NCBI GenBank assembly: GCA_025267735.1
Contig: CM046299.1
Location: forward strand, 21,908,232 to 21,972,231
DNA from: Mactra quadrangularis
Lineage: Eukaryota; Mollusca; Bivalvia; Venerida; Mactridae
Length of the DNA: 64,000 nucleotides
Reading direction: 5' to 3'
Made by a program: the position numbers and the translations under genes. Numbering within the stretch: the first letter of the stretch is position 1; each line of letters starts with the position of its first letter. Of the stretch, positions 11,511-26,160 are shown one piece after another. The notes below the pieces were generated by a model. The model saw only the letters and a program-made list of their open reading frames with translations, searched no databases and had not been told where the DNA came from.

Positions 11511-14340
11511 GTCAAATGTAACGCTTATGGCATTATCCATGAATACCTAACGCATATGAAATAATACATGAAAACCAACCCACATAAAATTATCCATAAG
11601 TACCATACGCTTATGACATTAATCATATATACTCAACTCAGGTGAAATTATATATCAATTCCTAATGTTTATGAAATTATCCATGAATACTAAACCCTCA
11701 TGAAATTATCCATAAATACCAAGCACACATGAAAGTATCCATAAATACCAGCCCAGACTAGCTGATCCATATACATCCGACCCAGATGAGATTAACCATA
11801 TACATCAAACCCAGATGAAATGATACATAAACACCCAACCCAGATGAGATGATCCTTATAAGATTATCCATGAATACCAAACGTATATGAAATTATCAAT
11901 AAATACGTAAAGCACATGCAATAATCCATAAATACCAAATGCTCATTAAATTAGCTATAGATATTATACCAACATGAAAATATTCATTAATACCTAACCC
12001 TCATGAAATTATCCATAATTACCATTTGCTCATTTTTATCATAAATACCAATCCCACATGAAATTGTCCATGAATACCAAACCCTGATGAAATTATCCAT
12101 AAATACCAACTAACATGAAAGAATCCATAAATACCAACCCAGAATAGCTCACCCATATACATCCAACCCAGATGAGATGATACATATACATCCAACCCAG
12201 ATGAGATGATCCATATATACCCAACCCAGATGAGATTATCCATTTATACCCAACCTAGATGATATTATCCAGGTAAACCCAACCCAGATGAGATAATTCA
12301 TATAAAATTATTTATGACTTTAATCATGAATACCAAACCCACATGAAAGTATCCATAAATACCAACTAACATGAAAGTATCCATAAATACCAACTAACAT
12401 GAAAGTATCCATAAATACCAACTAACATGAAAGTATCCATAAATACCAACTAACATGAAAATATCCATAAATACCAACACAGATTAGATGATCCATAAAC
12501 ATTCAACACATATAAGATTATCCATATACATCTGATCCAGATAAGATTATCCATATACATCTGATCCAGATTAGATTATCCATATACATCCGATCAAGAT
12601 TAGATTACCATATACGTCCGATTCAGATTAGATTATCCATATAGATCCGATCCAGATTAGATTATCCATATGCATCCGATCCAGATTAGATTATCCATAT
12701 ACATCCGATCCAGATTAAATGATCCATATACATCCGATCAAGATTATATATATCCGATCCAGATTAGATGATTCATGTGCATCCAACCTTGATTAGATTA
12801 TACCTATACATCCGATCCAAATAAGATTATCCATATACATCCTACCCAGATTAGATAATCTGTATACATCCGATCCAGATGAGATGATTCATATACATCC
12901 AATCCAGATTTGATGATCCATATACATCTGATCCAGATTAGATTATCCATATCCATCCAACTAAGATTAGATTATCAATATACATCCGGTCAAGAATAGA
13001 TAATTCATATACATCCAACCCAGATTTGATTATACATATACATCCGATCCAGATAAGATGATTCATATACATCTGATCCAGATTAGATTATCCATATCCA
13101 TCCAACTTAGATTAGATTATCAATTTACATCCGGTCAAGAATAGATAATTCATATACATCCAACCAAGATTCAATTATCCATATACATCCGATCCAGATT
13201 AGATGATTAATATACATCAGATCCAGATAAAATGATTCATATACATCTGATCCAGATTAGATTTTCCATATACATCCGATCCAGATTAGATTATCCATAT
13301 ACATCAGATCCAGATTAGATGATCCATATACATCAGATCCAGATTATATATATCCGATCCAGATTAGATGATTCATGTGCATCCAACCTTGATTAGATTA
13401 TACATATACATCCGATCCAAATAAGATTATCCATATACATCCTACCCAGATTAGATATTCAATATACATCCGATCCAGATTTGATGATCCATATACATCT
13501 GATCCAGATTTGATTATCCATATCCATCTAACTAAGATTAGATTATCAATATACATCTGGTCCAAAATAGGTAATTTATATACATCCAACCCAGATTAGA
13601 TTATCCATATACATCCAATCCTAATAAGATGATTCATATACATCCGATCCAGATTAGATGATTCATATACATCCGATCCAGATTAGATTAGCCCGTATAC
13701 ATCAGATCCAGATTTGATGATTCATATACATCCAATCCCAATAAGATGATCCATATTCATCAACACAGATGAGATCATCCATAAACATTCAAACTAGATA
13801 AGATCATCCATATGCATCCAAACCAGATAAGATAATCCATATACGTCCAAACCAGATAAGATCATCCATATATATCAAACACAGATGAGATCATCCGTAT
13901 ACATCCAAACCAGATACGATCATCCATATACATCCAACACTGATGAGATCATCAATATACATCCAACTCAGATAAGATCATCCATATACATCCAAACCAG
14001 ATAAGATCATCCATATACATCCAAACCAGATAGGATCATCCATATACATCCATCTCAGATGGGATCATCCACATACATCCAACTCAGATGAGATCATCCA
14101 TATACATCCAAACCAGATTAGATCATCCATATACACCCAAACCAGATAAGATCATCCATATACATCCAACTCAGATGAGATCATCCATATACATCCAACA
14201 CAGATGAGATTATCCATATACATCCAACACAGATGAGATTAACCATATACAACCAACCCAGATAAGATTACCCTGATACATCCAACTCAGATGAGACGAT
14301 CTATACATACCAAACCAGATGAGATGAGATGAGATGATCC
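11511..14340. repeat. ~29-bp tandem array, about 95 units in three zones
   Basis: The monomer resembles GATTATCCATATACATCCGA plus TCCAGATTA. Zone 1 (to ~12,480) has CCATAAATACCAA variants. Zone 2 (~12,480-13,740) has CATACATCCGATCCAGATTA-type units. Zone 3 (to 14,340) has GATGAGATCATCCATATACA-type units. Open frames on the minus strand here (for example 12,019-12,243) are repeat artefacts. Confidence 0.9.
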
Positions 14341-15002
14341 ATAATATTCCATGTCTCTTAGTTTTAGTTTGCATATGAAAAATGCATACACTCCGGCTTG
14401 AGATAAGACCACAGGTTACGGCAATGGTCGCAGCGCTCTTGCTTGAGGTCCTACTCCTAACGGAGTCCGTACCCAATGCATCCGTCGGGGTCAGTGTTCA
14501 TTTGCCTTGGTGACAAAGGATATGTATGCACGCGTATACATCATCCATAGTGTTTCGTCACTATGTTTAGTGTATACGTCGTATGTCAAAACGGTGCGAC
14601 TTAAGAGTTAGAGTTAAGATAAGCCCCACCTCTACTCACCCACCCTGAGTTGCACTGACTATTGCTTTATGTGGGTAACTTGACCTTATATTGATGTGTT
14701 ATTTCTTTAATGATCTAACTGTATCATGTAAGCCAGTCACAAGTCTGGATAAACAAGGAGTGACCACAGTAGTAATCTAGAATAGTAATCCATGAATGTT
14801 ATAAATTCTCTGATAATTATTATACAAATCAAACACACTACCCATCAACATACATAAATAAGTATCAGCCAAGCTCTGTTGGATGGAGTTTATGATCAAA
14901 ATTCACTTTTCAACTAATAACTCTTTTGAAGTAAAAGTTTATCAATGTGTGGCATGCTGCCGCATATCACTTGGGACCAGCGACATGACACTCTTTTAGT
15001 TT
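14341..15002. other. Unique spacer, no gene recognised
   Basis: This single-copy stretch includes a more GC-rich part (14,395-14,600). A minus frame running from the array into it, 14,210-14,476, has no domain I recognise. I see no RNA gene or splice-bounded exon. Confidence 0.5.
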
Positions 15003-15351
15003 AATGCAAAATACCTTGTGCTAGTGATCGTTCTCTATGTCATGAGGAGTTCTGAGTTCAAGTCTCAGTGGGAGTTAATTGGCTGGCTCTCAGGTGATTT
15101 GTTGAAGTTGTGTTTTGAAAATTGTATAGTGAAGAATGTTTAAGCATATAAGTCAGTAAACATCAAGAACATGTATGCTCTTCATGCTAGGAAAGTAAAC
15201 AAAATATGTTAATACAGTACCCTCCAAATGTATTAGTCAATAACTTGGTAAATTCTTCTTACAGTATATCTAAGGGAGATAATCCAATTTAAAATTTCCA
15301 TACATATGTATAATTGAATTCCAAAATATTGATATTTAAAAAAATAAGCAA
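15003..15351 (+). mobile_element. tRNA-related SINE-like repeat, copy 1
   Basis: A T-arm-like CTGAGTTCAAGTCTCAG (15,052-15,068) has a perfect 5-bp stem with loop TTCAAGT and a B-box match. Upstream GTGCTAGTGATCG resembles an A-box region. The body continues to the left edge of the satellite. Copies occur at 21,830 and 25,858. Confidence 0.55.
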
Positions 15352-18300
15352 TTAGAATGATGGACAAAATATAGCATGAATATAGAAATGATGAACAAAA
15401 TATAGCATGAATATAGAAATGATGAACAAAATGAAGCATGAATATAGAAAAAATGAACAACATATAACATTAATATAAATATATAAGAACGTATTAACAA
15501 AATAAAGTATGAATATAGAAATGATGAATATAGAAATGATGAATATAGAAATGATAATCAAAATGTAGCATGAATATAGAAATGATAATCAAAATATAGC
15601 ATGAATATAGAAATGATGAACAAAACATAGCATGAATATAGAAATATAGAATTCATGAACAAAATATAGCATGAATATAGAAATGATGAACAAAATATAG
15701 CATGAATATTGAATATAGGAATGATAAACAAAATAGAGCATGAATATAGAAATATAGGAATGATGAACAAATTATAGCATGAATATAGGAATGGAGAACA
15801 AAATAAAGCATGAATATTGAATATAGGAATGATAAACAAAATAGAGCATGAAGATAGAAATAAAGGAATGATGAAAAAAATATAGCATGAATATAGAAAT
15901 ATAGGAATGATGAACAAAATAAAGCATGAATATAGAAATAATAAACAAAATATAACATGCATATAGAAATAAAGGAAAGATGAGCAAAATATAGTATGAA
16001 TATAGAAATGACGTGCAAGATAAAGCATGAATATAGAAATGATGAACGAAATAAACCATGAAATTGAATACAGAAATAATGAACATTATATACAATATGA
16101 ATATAGAAATATAGGAAAGATGAACAAAATATAGCATGAATATAGAAAAAAAAGTAATGATGGACAAAGTATAGCATGGATATAGAAATGATGAACAAAA
16201 CATAGCATGAATATAGAAATATGGGAATGATGAACCCAATAAAGTATGAAGAAAGACATGATAAACAAAATATAGCATGAATTTAGAAGTGATGAACAAA
16301 ATATAGCATGAATACAGGTACAATGAACAAAATATAGTATGAATATAGAAATATAGGAATAATAAAAATTTAATGTATGAACATAGGAATGAAGAGCAAT
16401 AATAGTATGAATATAGACATTGCGTACAAAATTAAGTATAAATATAGAAATATAGGAATCATAAAAATTTAATGTATGAACATAGGAATGAAGAGCAAAA
16501 ATAGTATGAATATAGACATTGCGTACAAAATTAAGTATAAATATAGAAATATAGGAATGATTGACATGATATAGTATGAAAATGATGAACAAAATATAGC
16601 ATGAATATGGACATGATGAACGAAATAAAGCATGAATATAGAAACATATAGAAATCATGAACACATTATAGCATGAATATAGGCATGATGTACAAGATAT
16701 TGTATAAATATAGAATTATAAGAATGATGGACAAAATACAGCATGAATGGTGAAATTATGAACAAAATATAGTATGAATATAGAAAAAAAAGGAATGATA
16801 AATAAAAAATATAGCATGAATATAAGAATTTAAAGAAGTAGAGGAAATGATGCACATGATATAGCATAAATATACAGAAATGATACACATCATATAGCAT
16901 GAATATAGAAATGATGGACAAAATATAGCGTGAATATAGAAATAAAGGATTGATGAACAAAATTAACCATGTATTTGGAAATAATGAATAAGATATATAG
17001 TATCAATAAAGTAATGATGAACAAAATATAGTATGGATATAGGAATGATGAACAATATATAGCATGAATATAGAAATGATGAAAAAAATGAAGCATGAAT
17101 AAGGAAAAATGAACATCAAAAAATATTAATATAAAAATATAAGAACGATTAACAAAATAAAGTATGAATATAGAAATGATAATCAAAATGTAGCATGAAT
17201 ATAGAAATGATAATCAAAATATAGCATGAATAATGAAATGATGAACAAAATATAGCATAAATAATGAAATGATGAACAAAATATAGCATGAATATAGAAA
17301 TAGAATTCATGTTCAAAATATAGCATGAATATAGAAATATAGGATTGATGAACAAAATATAGCATGGATATAGAAATGTAGGAATGATGAACAAAATATA
17401 GCATGAATATAGGAATGATGAACAAAATAAAGCATGAATATAGAATAAAGGACTGATGTTCAAAAAATATAGCATTAATATAGAAATGATGAACAAAATA
17501 TAGCATGAATATTGAATATAGGAATGATAAACAAAATAGATCATGAATATAGAAATATAGGAATGATGAACGAATTATAACATGAATATAGGAATGGAGA
17601 ACAAAATATAGCATGAAACAAAATAGATCATGAATATAGAAATATAGGAATGATGAACGAATTATAACATGAATATAGGAATGGAGAACAAAATATAGCA
17701 TGAAGATAGAAATATAGGAATGATGAAAAAAATATAGCATGAATATAAAATTTAGGAATGATGAACAAAATAAAGCATGAATATAGAAATAATAAACAAA
17801 ATATAGCATGAATATAGAAATAAAGGAAAGATGAACAAAATATAGCATGAATATAGAAATAATAAACAAAATATAGCATGAATATAGAAATAAAGGCAAG
17901 ATGAACAAAATATAGTATGAATATAGAAATGATGTACAAAATATAGCATGAATATAGAAATGATGAAAAAAATAAACCATGAATATGGAAATAATGAACA
18001 TTATATATAGTTTGAATATAAAAATATAGGAAAGATGAACAAAATATAGCATGACTATAGAAAAAAAGTAATGATGAACAAAGTATAGCATGGATATAGA
18101 AATGATGAACAAAATATAGCATGAATATAGAAATAAAGGAATGATGAACACAATAAAGTATGAAGAAAGACATGATAAACAAAATATAGCATGAATTTAG
18201 AAGTGATGAACAAAATATAGCATGAATACAGGTACAATGAACAAAATATAGTATCAATATAGAAATATAGGAATAATAAAAATTTCATGTATGAACATTG

Positions 18301-21300
18301 GAATGAAGAGCAATAATAGTATGACTATAGACATTATGTATAAAATTGAGTATAAATATAGAAATATAGGAATGATTGACATGATATAGTATGAAAATGG
18401 AAATGATGAACAAAATATAGCATGAATATGGACATGATGAACGAAATAAAGCATGAATATAGAAACATAAAGAAATAATGAACAAATTATAGCATGAATA
18501 TAGGCATGATGTACAAGATATTGTATAAATATAGAATTTTAGGAATGATGGACAAAAAACAGCATGAATGAAGAAATTATGAACAAAATATAGTATGAAT
18601 ATAGAAAAAAGGAATGATAAATATAAAATATAGCATAACTATAAGAATTTACAGAAATAAAGGAATGATGAACAAAATAAAGCATGAATATAGAAATAAT
18701 GAACATAAATACTGTATGAATGTAGAAATAGAGGAAAGATGAACAAAATGTAGTATGAATATATAAATGATTAACAAAATATGGCATGAATATAGATATA
18801 AAGAAAAGATGAACAAAATATAGTATGAAAATAATAATGATGAACAAAATAAACCTGGAATATAGAAATAATGAACAAGATATAGCATGAATGTAGAAAT
18901 GATTAAAAAAATGGCATGAATATAGAAATAAAGGGAATATGAACATAATATAGTATGAAAATAAATATGATGAACAAAATATAGCATGAATATAGAAATG
19001 ATGAACATAATATACAGTATTAATATAGAAATATAGGAAATATGAACAAAATGTAGTATCAATAAAGAAATATTGAACAAAATATAGTATGAATATAGAA
19101 ATATAGGAGAGATGAACAAAATAAAGTATGAATAAAGAAATGATGAGCAGAATATAGCATGAATATAGAAATGATGAACAAAAAATTGCATTAATACAGA
19201 AATATAGGGATGATGAAGAAAGTATAGCATGAATATAGGAATAATGAACAAAAGCATGAATAATGAAATATAGGAATGATGAAAAAAATATAGCTTGAAT
19301 GTAGAAGTGGTGAACATCATATAGAATGAATATAGAAATGATGAACAAAATGGCGCATGAATATAGAAATGATGAACAAAATATAGCATGAATATAGAAA
19401 TGATCAACGAAATATAGCATTAATATAAAATTAAAGGAATGATGAACAAAATAAAGCATGAATATATAAAAAATGAACATAATATACAGTATGAATATAG
19501 AAACATAGGAAAGATGAACAAAATAAGTATGAATATGTAGAAATAATGAACATAATTTAGTATGAATATAGAAATATAGGAATGATGAACAAAATATATA
19601 TGAAAATACAAGTGATAAACAAAATATAGCATGAATATATGAATGATAAACAAAATATAGCGTGAATCTAGAAATGATGGACAATATATAGTATAAATGT
19701 AGAAATATAGGAATGATGAACAAAATATAGTATGAATATAGAAATATCAGAATGATGAAAAAATATAGCATTTTTTTAAGAATGATGAACAAAATATAGC
19801 ATGAATATAGAATTTTCTGAAATATAGGAAAGATGAACAAAATAAAGTATAAATATAGAATTAATGAAAATAATGTAGTATGAATACAGAAATATAGGAA
19901 AGATGACCAATTAAAGTATGAATATGAAAATGATGAACAAAATATAGCATGAATATAGGAATGATGAACATTATATCGCATGAATATAGAATTAATGAAC
20001 ATAATGTACTGTATGAATATAGAAATATAGGAATGATGAACAAAATAAAGTATGAATATAGAATAAATGAAAATGATAGAGTATGAATATAGAAATATAG
20101 GAAAGATGAACAAATTATAGTATGAATATAAAAGATGATGAACAAAATATAGCATGAATATAGGAATGATGAACATCATATCGCATGAATAGAGAAATGA
20201 TGAATAAAATATAGCATGAATATGGAAATGATAAACGAAAAAGAGCATGAATATATGAATAAAGGAATAATGGACAAAAAAGCATGAATTTAGAAAAAAT
20301 AAACATAATACATGTATACAGTATGAATATAGAAAAGATGAACAAAATATAGTATGAATATAAAAATAATGCAATTAAAATAGTATGAATATAGAAATAT
20401 AGGAAAGATGAACAAATAATAGTGTGAATATAAGAGTGATGAACAAAATATTGCATGAATATAGGAATGATGAACAAAATAGCATGAATTTAGGATGAAC
20501 AAAATTTAACATGAATATAGAAATATCGGAATGATGAACAAAATATAGCATAAATATAGAATTATAGGAATGCTGAACAAAATATTGCATGAATATAGAA
20601 ATATAGGAATGATGAACAAAATAAAGCATGAAAATAGAAATATAGGAATGATAAACAAAATAAAGTATGAAGAAAGACACGATGAACAAAATATTGCATG
20701 AATTTAGAAGTGATGAACAAAATATAGCATGAATATAGAAATATAGGAAGGATGAACAAAATACAGCATAAATATAGAATTATAGGAACGATGAACAAAA
20801 TATAGCATGAATATAGGAATGATGAACAAAATATTGCATGAATATAGAAATATAGGAATGATGAACAAAATATAGCATGAAAATAGAAATATAGGAATGA
20901 TAAACAAAATAAAGTATGAAGAAAGACATGATTAACAAAATATAACATGAATTTAGAAGTGATGAACAAAATATAGCATGAATACAGGTACAAAGAACAA
21001 AATATAGAATGAACATAGAAATATAGGAATAATAAAAATTTAAAGTATGAACATAGGAATGAAGGCAATAATAGTATGAATATAGGTATGATGTACACAA
21101 TTTAGTATAAATATAGAAATAAAGGAATGATGAACACAAAACAACATGTCTATAGGTACAATGAACTAAATATTTAATGAATATAGGTACGATGTATATA
21201 GGAAAGATAAAAAATAAAGTATGAATATAGAAATGAAGAGCAAAAATAGTGTGAATATAGACATGATGTACAAAATATAGTGTAAATATAGAAATTATGA

Positions 21301-21829
21301 ACAAAATATAGTATGAATATGGACATGATGAACGAAGTAAAGCATGTATACAGAAATATATAGAAATATTGAACTAAATATAGCATGAATATAGAAATAT
21401 AGGACTGATGAGCAAACTATAGCATGAATCGAGAAATGATAAACAAAATATAGCATGAATATATGTACAATGAACAAAATATAGTATGAATATAGAATTA
21501 TAGGAAAGACAAAAAAAAGTATGAAATTATGAATATAGGAATGAAGAGCAAAAATTTTATGAACATAGGCATGATGTACAAACTATAGTATTAATATAGA
21601 AATATAGGAATGGTGAACAAAATATCGCATGAATATTGAAATGATGAACAAAATAAAGTATGAGTATAGAAATAAAGGAATGATGGACAAAATATATAGC
21701 ATGAATATAGGAATATACAGAAATATAGGAAAGATGAACAAAATATAGTAAGAATAAAGAAATTTTGGAATGATGAACAAATATAGCATGAATATAGATA
21801 TGATGGGCAAATACAGTTTAAATATAGAA
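15352..21829. repeat. ~31-bp satellite, array 1 (6.5 kb)
   Basis: The monomer is ATGAATATAGAAATGATGAA plus CAAAATATAGC (31 bp), with a common longer variant carrying ATAGGAAT. The + strand is strongly purine-biased and C-poor. The complement of the monomer has no stop codon in any frame, and 31 is not a multiple of 3, so the minus strand reads a 31-residue cycle through all frames. This explains minus frames up to 611 codons (18,539-20,374). Longer blocks with GAAGAAAGACATGATAAAC recur near 16,247, 18,160 and 20,918, showing higher-order amplification. Confidence 0.95.
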
Positions 21830-22040
21830 ATGCAAAATACCTTGTGCTAGTGATCGTTCTCTATGTCATGAGGAGTTCTGAGTTCAAGTCTCAGTGGGAG
21901 TTAATTTGCTGGGTCTCTGGTGATTTGTCAAAATTGTCTTTAATTTATATTTTAAAAGTTGTATAGTGAAGAATGTTTAAGCCTATAAGTCAGTATACAT
22001 CTGGAACATGTATGCTCTTCATGCAAGGAAAGACAATAAA
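21830..22040 (+). mobile_element. tRNA-related SINE-like repeat, copy 2
   Basis: This is the same sequence as 15,006-15,200, with the T-arm at 21,878-21,894. It abuts the right end of satellite array 1 in the same orientation, so the array is bracketed by two copies. Confidence 0.55.
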
Positions 22041-22333
22041 TGTCTCTTATTCAATATTCCAATACATAACACTGTCTTGGTTATGCTTCTTTTTTGAAGA
22101 CGGTGGAATTTTTAATTTTGGCACCAAACAAGTATTTCGACCAATCAAAATGTAACGCTGACGTCATATCCAGTCGATATAATTAAACACTTGCGAGATA
22201 AAACGAATAATGGGATATTTTTAGCTGTACAGCTAATGTTTCCCGGAATCACATGATTGATTGCAGGTCGAGTTTATCAGGGTACGAAATTAGAACACCT
22301 TGCGGAATTTGACGCATGATCAACAACTACATG
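22041..22333. other. Unique segment with CCAAT and CRE-like motifs
   Basis: ACCAATCAAAATG near 22,140 is followed by TGACGTCA near 22,160. This segment is missing from the second copy of the duplication. No coding exon is recognised; a short open frame (21,973-22,155) lacks recognisable features. Confidence 0.35.
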
Positions 22334-23143
22334 TATGACGTCACACTTATGACATATTTCTTTGTTTTCGATGTGTTCTGTATGACATGTAGTATGTAAG
22401 CATGATATTGTTTGCGAGTACTTTTTGTATATGGAATTACAGATAGAGAATATAGCATTTGTTATACTTATTGTTTAAAATAAACATTGTACATATTAGA
22501 TCTATGTTGCTAATGTCATTGTGACGTATATTTAAGAAAATACTCGTTTGAAAATACACATGTGATTCAGTTAATTCATAATCGCTGATGTGTAACTCAT
22601 GTCGTTTATTCCAGGGTGCTTGTTTATTCATACCACAGAGTACTTCAATTGGTGAAGTCAGTACTTTGATTATATTAAGTCAGAGTAACTCCCCTTTATT
22701 ACTCGCTAAATGAAATGCTTCATTGATTTATTTATTTATTGATATTTAAGATCATTAGCACATTATAATACAATATCACAGAAATATTCCATAAAATCAC
22801 AGATAAAAGTTAAACATCAGTATATATGATGATAAGACATGATGAACTAAAAACTATTGAGTAGCATATTATGACTTAAAACAGTGTACAACCATATATA
22901 GCTCGACATACTTTTAATAATATATTAGAATAGACATGTGTTGTAATCAAGTACTAAGAACCTATGGATAACCCATTGAGCTGAAAGCTTATTTCCAATG
23001 GGGTCCATTTAAGGGAATAACAAATTGTTTAAAAAAAAAAAAAAAAAAAACAATTATTGAGGACAAGACTTTGTTCAAATACGGGATTATTAAAAGTATG
23101 CTACAAGTACATATTATCACAGACGCATATGTCTAATAAAACA
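22334..23143. repeat. Segmental duplication, right flank of array 1
   Basis: This matches 31,204-32,023 with few differences, starting at TATGACGTCACACTTA and ending near GTCTAATAAAACA. It includes AGTAACTCCCCTTT (22,684) and a poly(A) run near 23,031-23,050 that is shorter and broken in the other copy. No gene is seen. Confidence 0.85.
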
Positions 23144-23560
23144 TGTATTACTAGAATACATCTAATAAAACATGTATTAATAGTATATAAAATCTTGGGT
23201 ATATTCTGTAACCTGTTTACTAAGTAAATATTTTTTGACAAGAAGTTTTTATTTCTGAAAATTTTTCACAGCTTTGATTTCTTCTGGAAGTGAATTCCAG
23301 TCTAAAATACCATGGTAATTGATTGTTGTCCATAAACAGTTTGACTGATTAACAAGGTGTTAACGATTAGTATTTTTATTTTATTAACAGTAAAGTTCCG
23401 CTATAAAAGCCAGCTTGCAGACCGACATAATTTGGCCTTAATTGCGAAACAAGGCTGTGACTAGCTGAACGGAATGTTATTTAAAGTCTGTGCTTGGTAT
23501 TCATTTTCATTTTATATACAATGTACATGTTTTTAGCTTTATTGAGATGTTCTATAAAAG
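23144..23560. other. Unique spacer with a TATA-like sequence
   Basis: TATAAAAG occurs at 23,402-23,409 in a locally GC-richer context. The region downstream is a tandem array with no gene, so a promoter is unsupported. Confidence 0.3.
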
Positions 23561-24353
23561 CATTACATATAAGCCAACTCAATGGCACTCCAGCAAGTTC
23601 AATTCTGGTCATTTTTATCATTACATATAAGCCATGGCACTCCAGCATGTTCAATTCCTGTCATTTTTGTAATTTCTATCACTACATGTAAGCCAACTCA
23701 ATGGCGCTCCAGTATGTTCAAATCCTTGTATTCCTGTCATTACATATATGCCAATTCAATGGCATTAAGCAAGTTTGATTCCTTTTATATCTCTTGTTAT
23801 ATATAAGCTAATTCAAGGGCACTCCAGCAAGTTTGATTCCTTTTATATCGCTTATTATATATAATCCAACTCAATGGCACTTCAACAAGTTTGATTCCTG
23901 TCATTTCTATCATTACATATAAGCCAACTCAATGGCTTTCCAGCAAATTCATTTTTTGTTATTTTTATCATTACATATAAGCCAACTTATTGGCACTATT
24001 GCAGGTTTGGTTCCTGTCATTTCTATCATTACATATAGGCCAACTCAATGGCACTCCAGTAAGCTCAAATCCTTGTATTTCTGTCATTACATATAAGCCA
24101 ATTCAATGGCACTCCAGCGAGTTTAATTCCTGTCATTTTTTTCATTACTAATAAACTAGTACAATGGCACTCCAGCAAGTTCAATTCCAGTCATTTATAT
24201 CATTACATATGAGTCAACTAAATGGCACATCAGCAAATTTGATTCCAGTCATTTCTATCATTACATAATTTTATTAAGCCAATTCAATGGCATTCATGCA
24301 CGTTTGATTCCTGTTATTTCTATCATTACAAATTGGACAACTCAATAGCACTC
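23561..24353. repeat. ~60-bp tandem array, about 13 copies
   Basis: The unit contains TTACATATAAGCCAACTCAA, TGGCACTCCAGCAAGTT and ATTCCTGTCATTTCTATCA. One further unit lies at 24,731-24,796 beyond an inserted MITE. Short + open frames here (23,494-23,806) are repeat effects. Confidence 0.9.
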
Positions 24354-24730
24354 CCATTTGGACCACCCTCGACCTTAAATGAATGAATAATCTCGGGAGG
24401 ATTCGTGGGGGGGGTCTTCACTGGATATTGGTGATTTTACTACCTACGCGAGGCGAAGCAGGTGACGGTTACACAAAATAGTTCTTGTAGTATACACACG
24501 GATCTTTGTCTAAACATATTTATTTATTTTAATTGAACCAAATAGTGTTCATCGGTACCATTGAAATGAGTACTTTCAAATTTACGGACTAAAAACGACA
24601 CTTCAGTCATCGCCTAAACCAGAGACTAATTCCTTGCCTAAACGATCGTGTATTTGTTTACATAGTTTCAAAATGGCGCCTAAATATGTCCAAGGTTATT
24701 CGTAGCGAATAGCCGAGGATTTTCCGAATG
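24354..24730. mobile_element. MITE-like element, 377 bp, inserted in the 60-bp array
   Basis: Diverged inverted ends CATTTGGACCACCCTCG and CCGAGGATTTTCCGAATG bound the element. Array sequence resumes immediately with TGGCACTCCAGC. Its right part (AAATGGCGCCTAAATATGTC) matches the elements at 33,103 and 34,602, and its left end matches the short copy at 59,576. Confidence 0.7.
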
Positions 24731-24796
24731 TGGCACTCCAGCAAGTTTGATTCCTTTCATTTCTATCATTACATATAGGCCAACTCAATGGCACTC

Positions 24797-25092
24797 TAGC
24801 CATTTGGAACACCTTCGACCTTTCATGAATGAATAACCTCGGAAGGATTCGTGGAGGTCTTCACCGGATTTTTGTGATTTTACTACCTTCGCGAGGCAAG
24901 CAACGGTTACGCAAAATAGTTCTTGTAGTTTACACAGATCTTTGTCTAAACATATTTGTTTGTTTAGAATTGAAGCAAATATTGTTCATCGGTATCATTG
25001 AACTGTGTAATTTTAAATTTACGGATTAAAAACGGAACTTCAGTCATCGCCTAAACGATCGTGTATTTTTACATAGTTTCAAATGGCGCCTG
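24797..25092. mobile_element. Second, 3'-truncated copy of the same MITE
   Basis: It starts CATTTGGAACACCTTCGACC and parallels the preceding copy down to AAATGGCGCCTGG, where it stops without the right inverted end. One array unit separates the two copies, so unit and element may have been duplicated together. Confidence 0.65.
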
Positions 25093-25857
25093 GAAAGACA
25101 TACTTAAATTAAATTTTAACAAATTTAATACATTGTTATTATGCAACTATGAATAAATAAAGTTCAAAATCATTCATCTCAATGCACATACAATAAACAT
25201 GTACATGTTCATATCCCTTCATGGATGCTTTCTAACTCTTCATTTTACTCATTTGATCTAATGCTGCATCAAGGATGGCGAAATCTGAAAAAAATAATGA
25301 TTTGTTCACGGACAAGTAACTTGAAATAAATGACTTGTCCGTATCAAAGTACAACTAGTCCGTTCTTTGGTTATTTGAAATACTCACTTAGTCTTTAATC
25401 AACAAATGGAACATTGTTCATAATGTCATACGTATAGTTGTGTGATTATCTAATTAATTGTTTGTGTCATTGATTACCATAAAGCTACTATGACAATGGT
25501 ATTTACAGTGCAGCTATGATAGCATTATAAGAATTTTAATTGAATTAGACTGTTATTCGGAGATTTGTTTCAACTTCGTATGCGCGAAAACGGTGACTTA
25601 TGTTTGAAGTTGTCGTTTCCAGTAGCATTAATTGCTATATTATTAGGAACAAATAAACAAAAAATAGTTTAATACATTGTTAACGTAGATTAAAGGATAT
25701 TTCAATTCAATTTAATATGCGATAGCGTGAGTCGCGAAAATATATGACAATATATCACAATGAATGATGGGATTTCATTTTACGATGTAGAATACTAAAT
25801 TATGAATAATAAATTAATTTAGTTTACATTGTAACTGATGACAATACATTTTGTTTC
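25093..25857. other. Unique AT-rich spacer
   Basis: No gene is recognised. A hairpin with arms CGGACAAGT and ACTTGTCCG lies around 25,310-25,345. Confidence 0.5.
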
Positions 25858-26160
25858 GGAGTTCTGAGTTCAAGTCTCAGAGGGAGTTAATTGGCTGGCT
25901 CTCAGGTGATTTGTTGAAGTTTTGAAAACTTTATAGTGAAGAATGTTTAAGCATATAAGACAGTAAACATCAAGATCATGTATGCTCTTCATGCTAGGAA
26001 AAGTAAACAAAATATGTTAATACAGTACCCTCCAAATGTATTAGTCAAAAACTTGGTAATTTCTTCTTACAGTATATCTAAGGGAGATAATCCAATTTAA
26101 AATTTCCTTACATTTGTATTATTGAATTCCAAAATATTGACATTTAAAGAAAATAAGCAA
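25858..26160 (+). mobile_element. tRNA-related SINE-like repeat, copy 3 (5' truncated)
   Basis: This matches 15,047-15,351 nearly base for base, including the T-arm and the GGGAGATAATCC block, but lacks the upstream A-box part. It leads directly into satellite array 2, exactly as copy 1 leads into array 1. Confidence 0.6.

Noticed and set aside
12019..14476. Minus-strand frames rich in W, I, S and G (IWVGYIWIISSG-like)
   Set aside because: They are translations of the ~29-bp array. Only the last part of 14,210-14,476 leaves the array, and it shows no domain.
23402..23409. TATA box of a gene upstream of the 60-bp array
   Set aside because: Nothing coding follows; the downstream DNA is tandem repeats.
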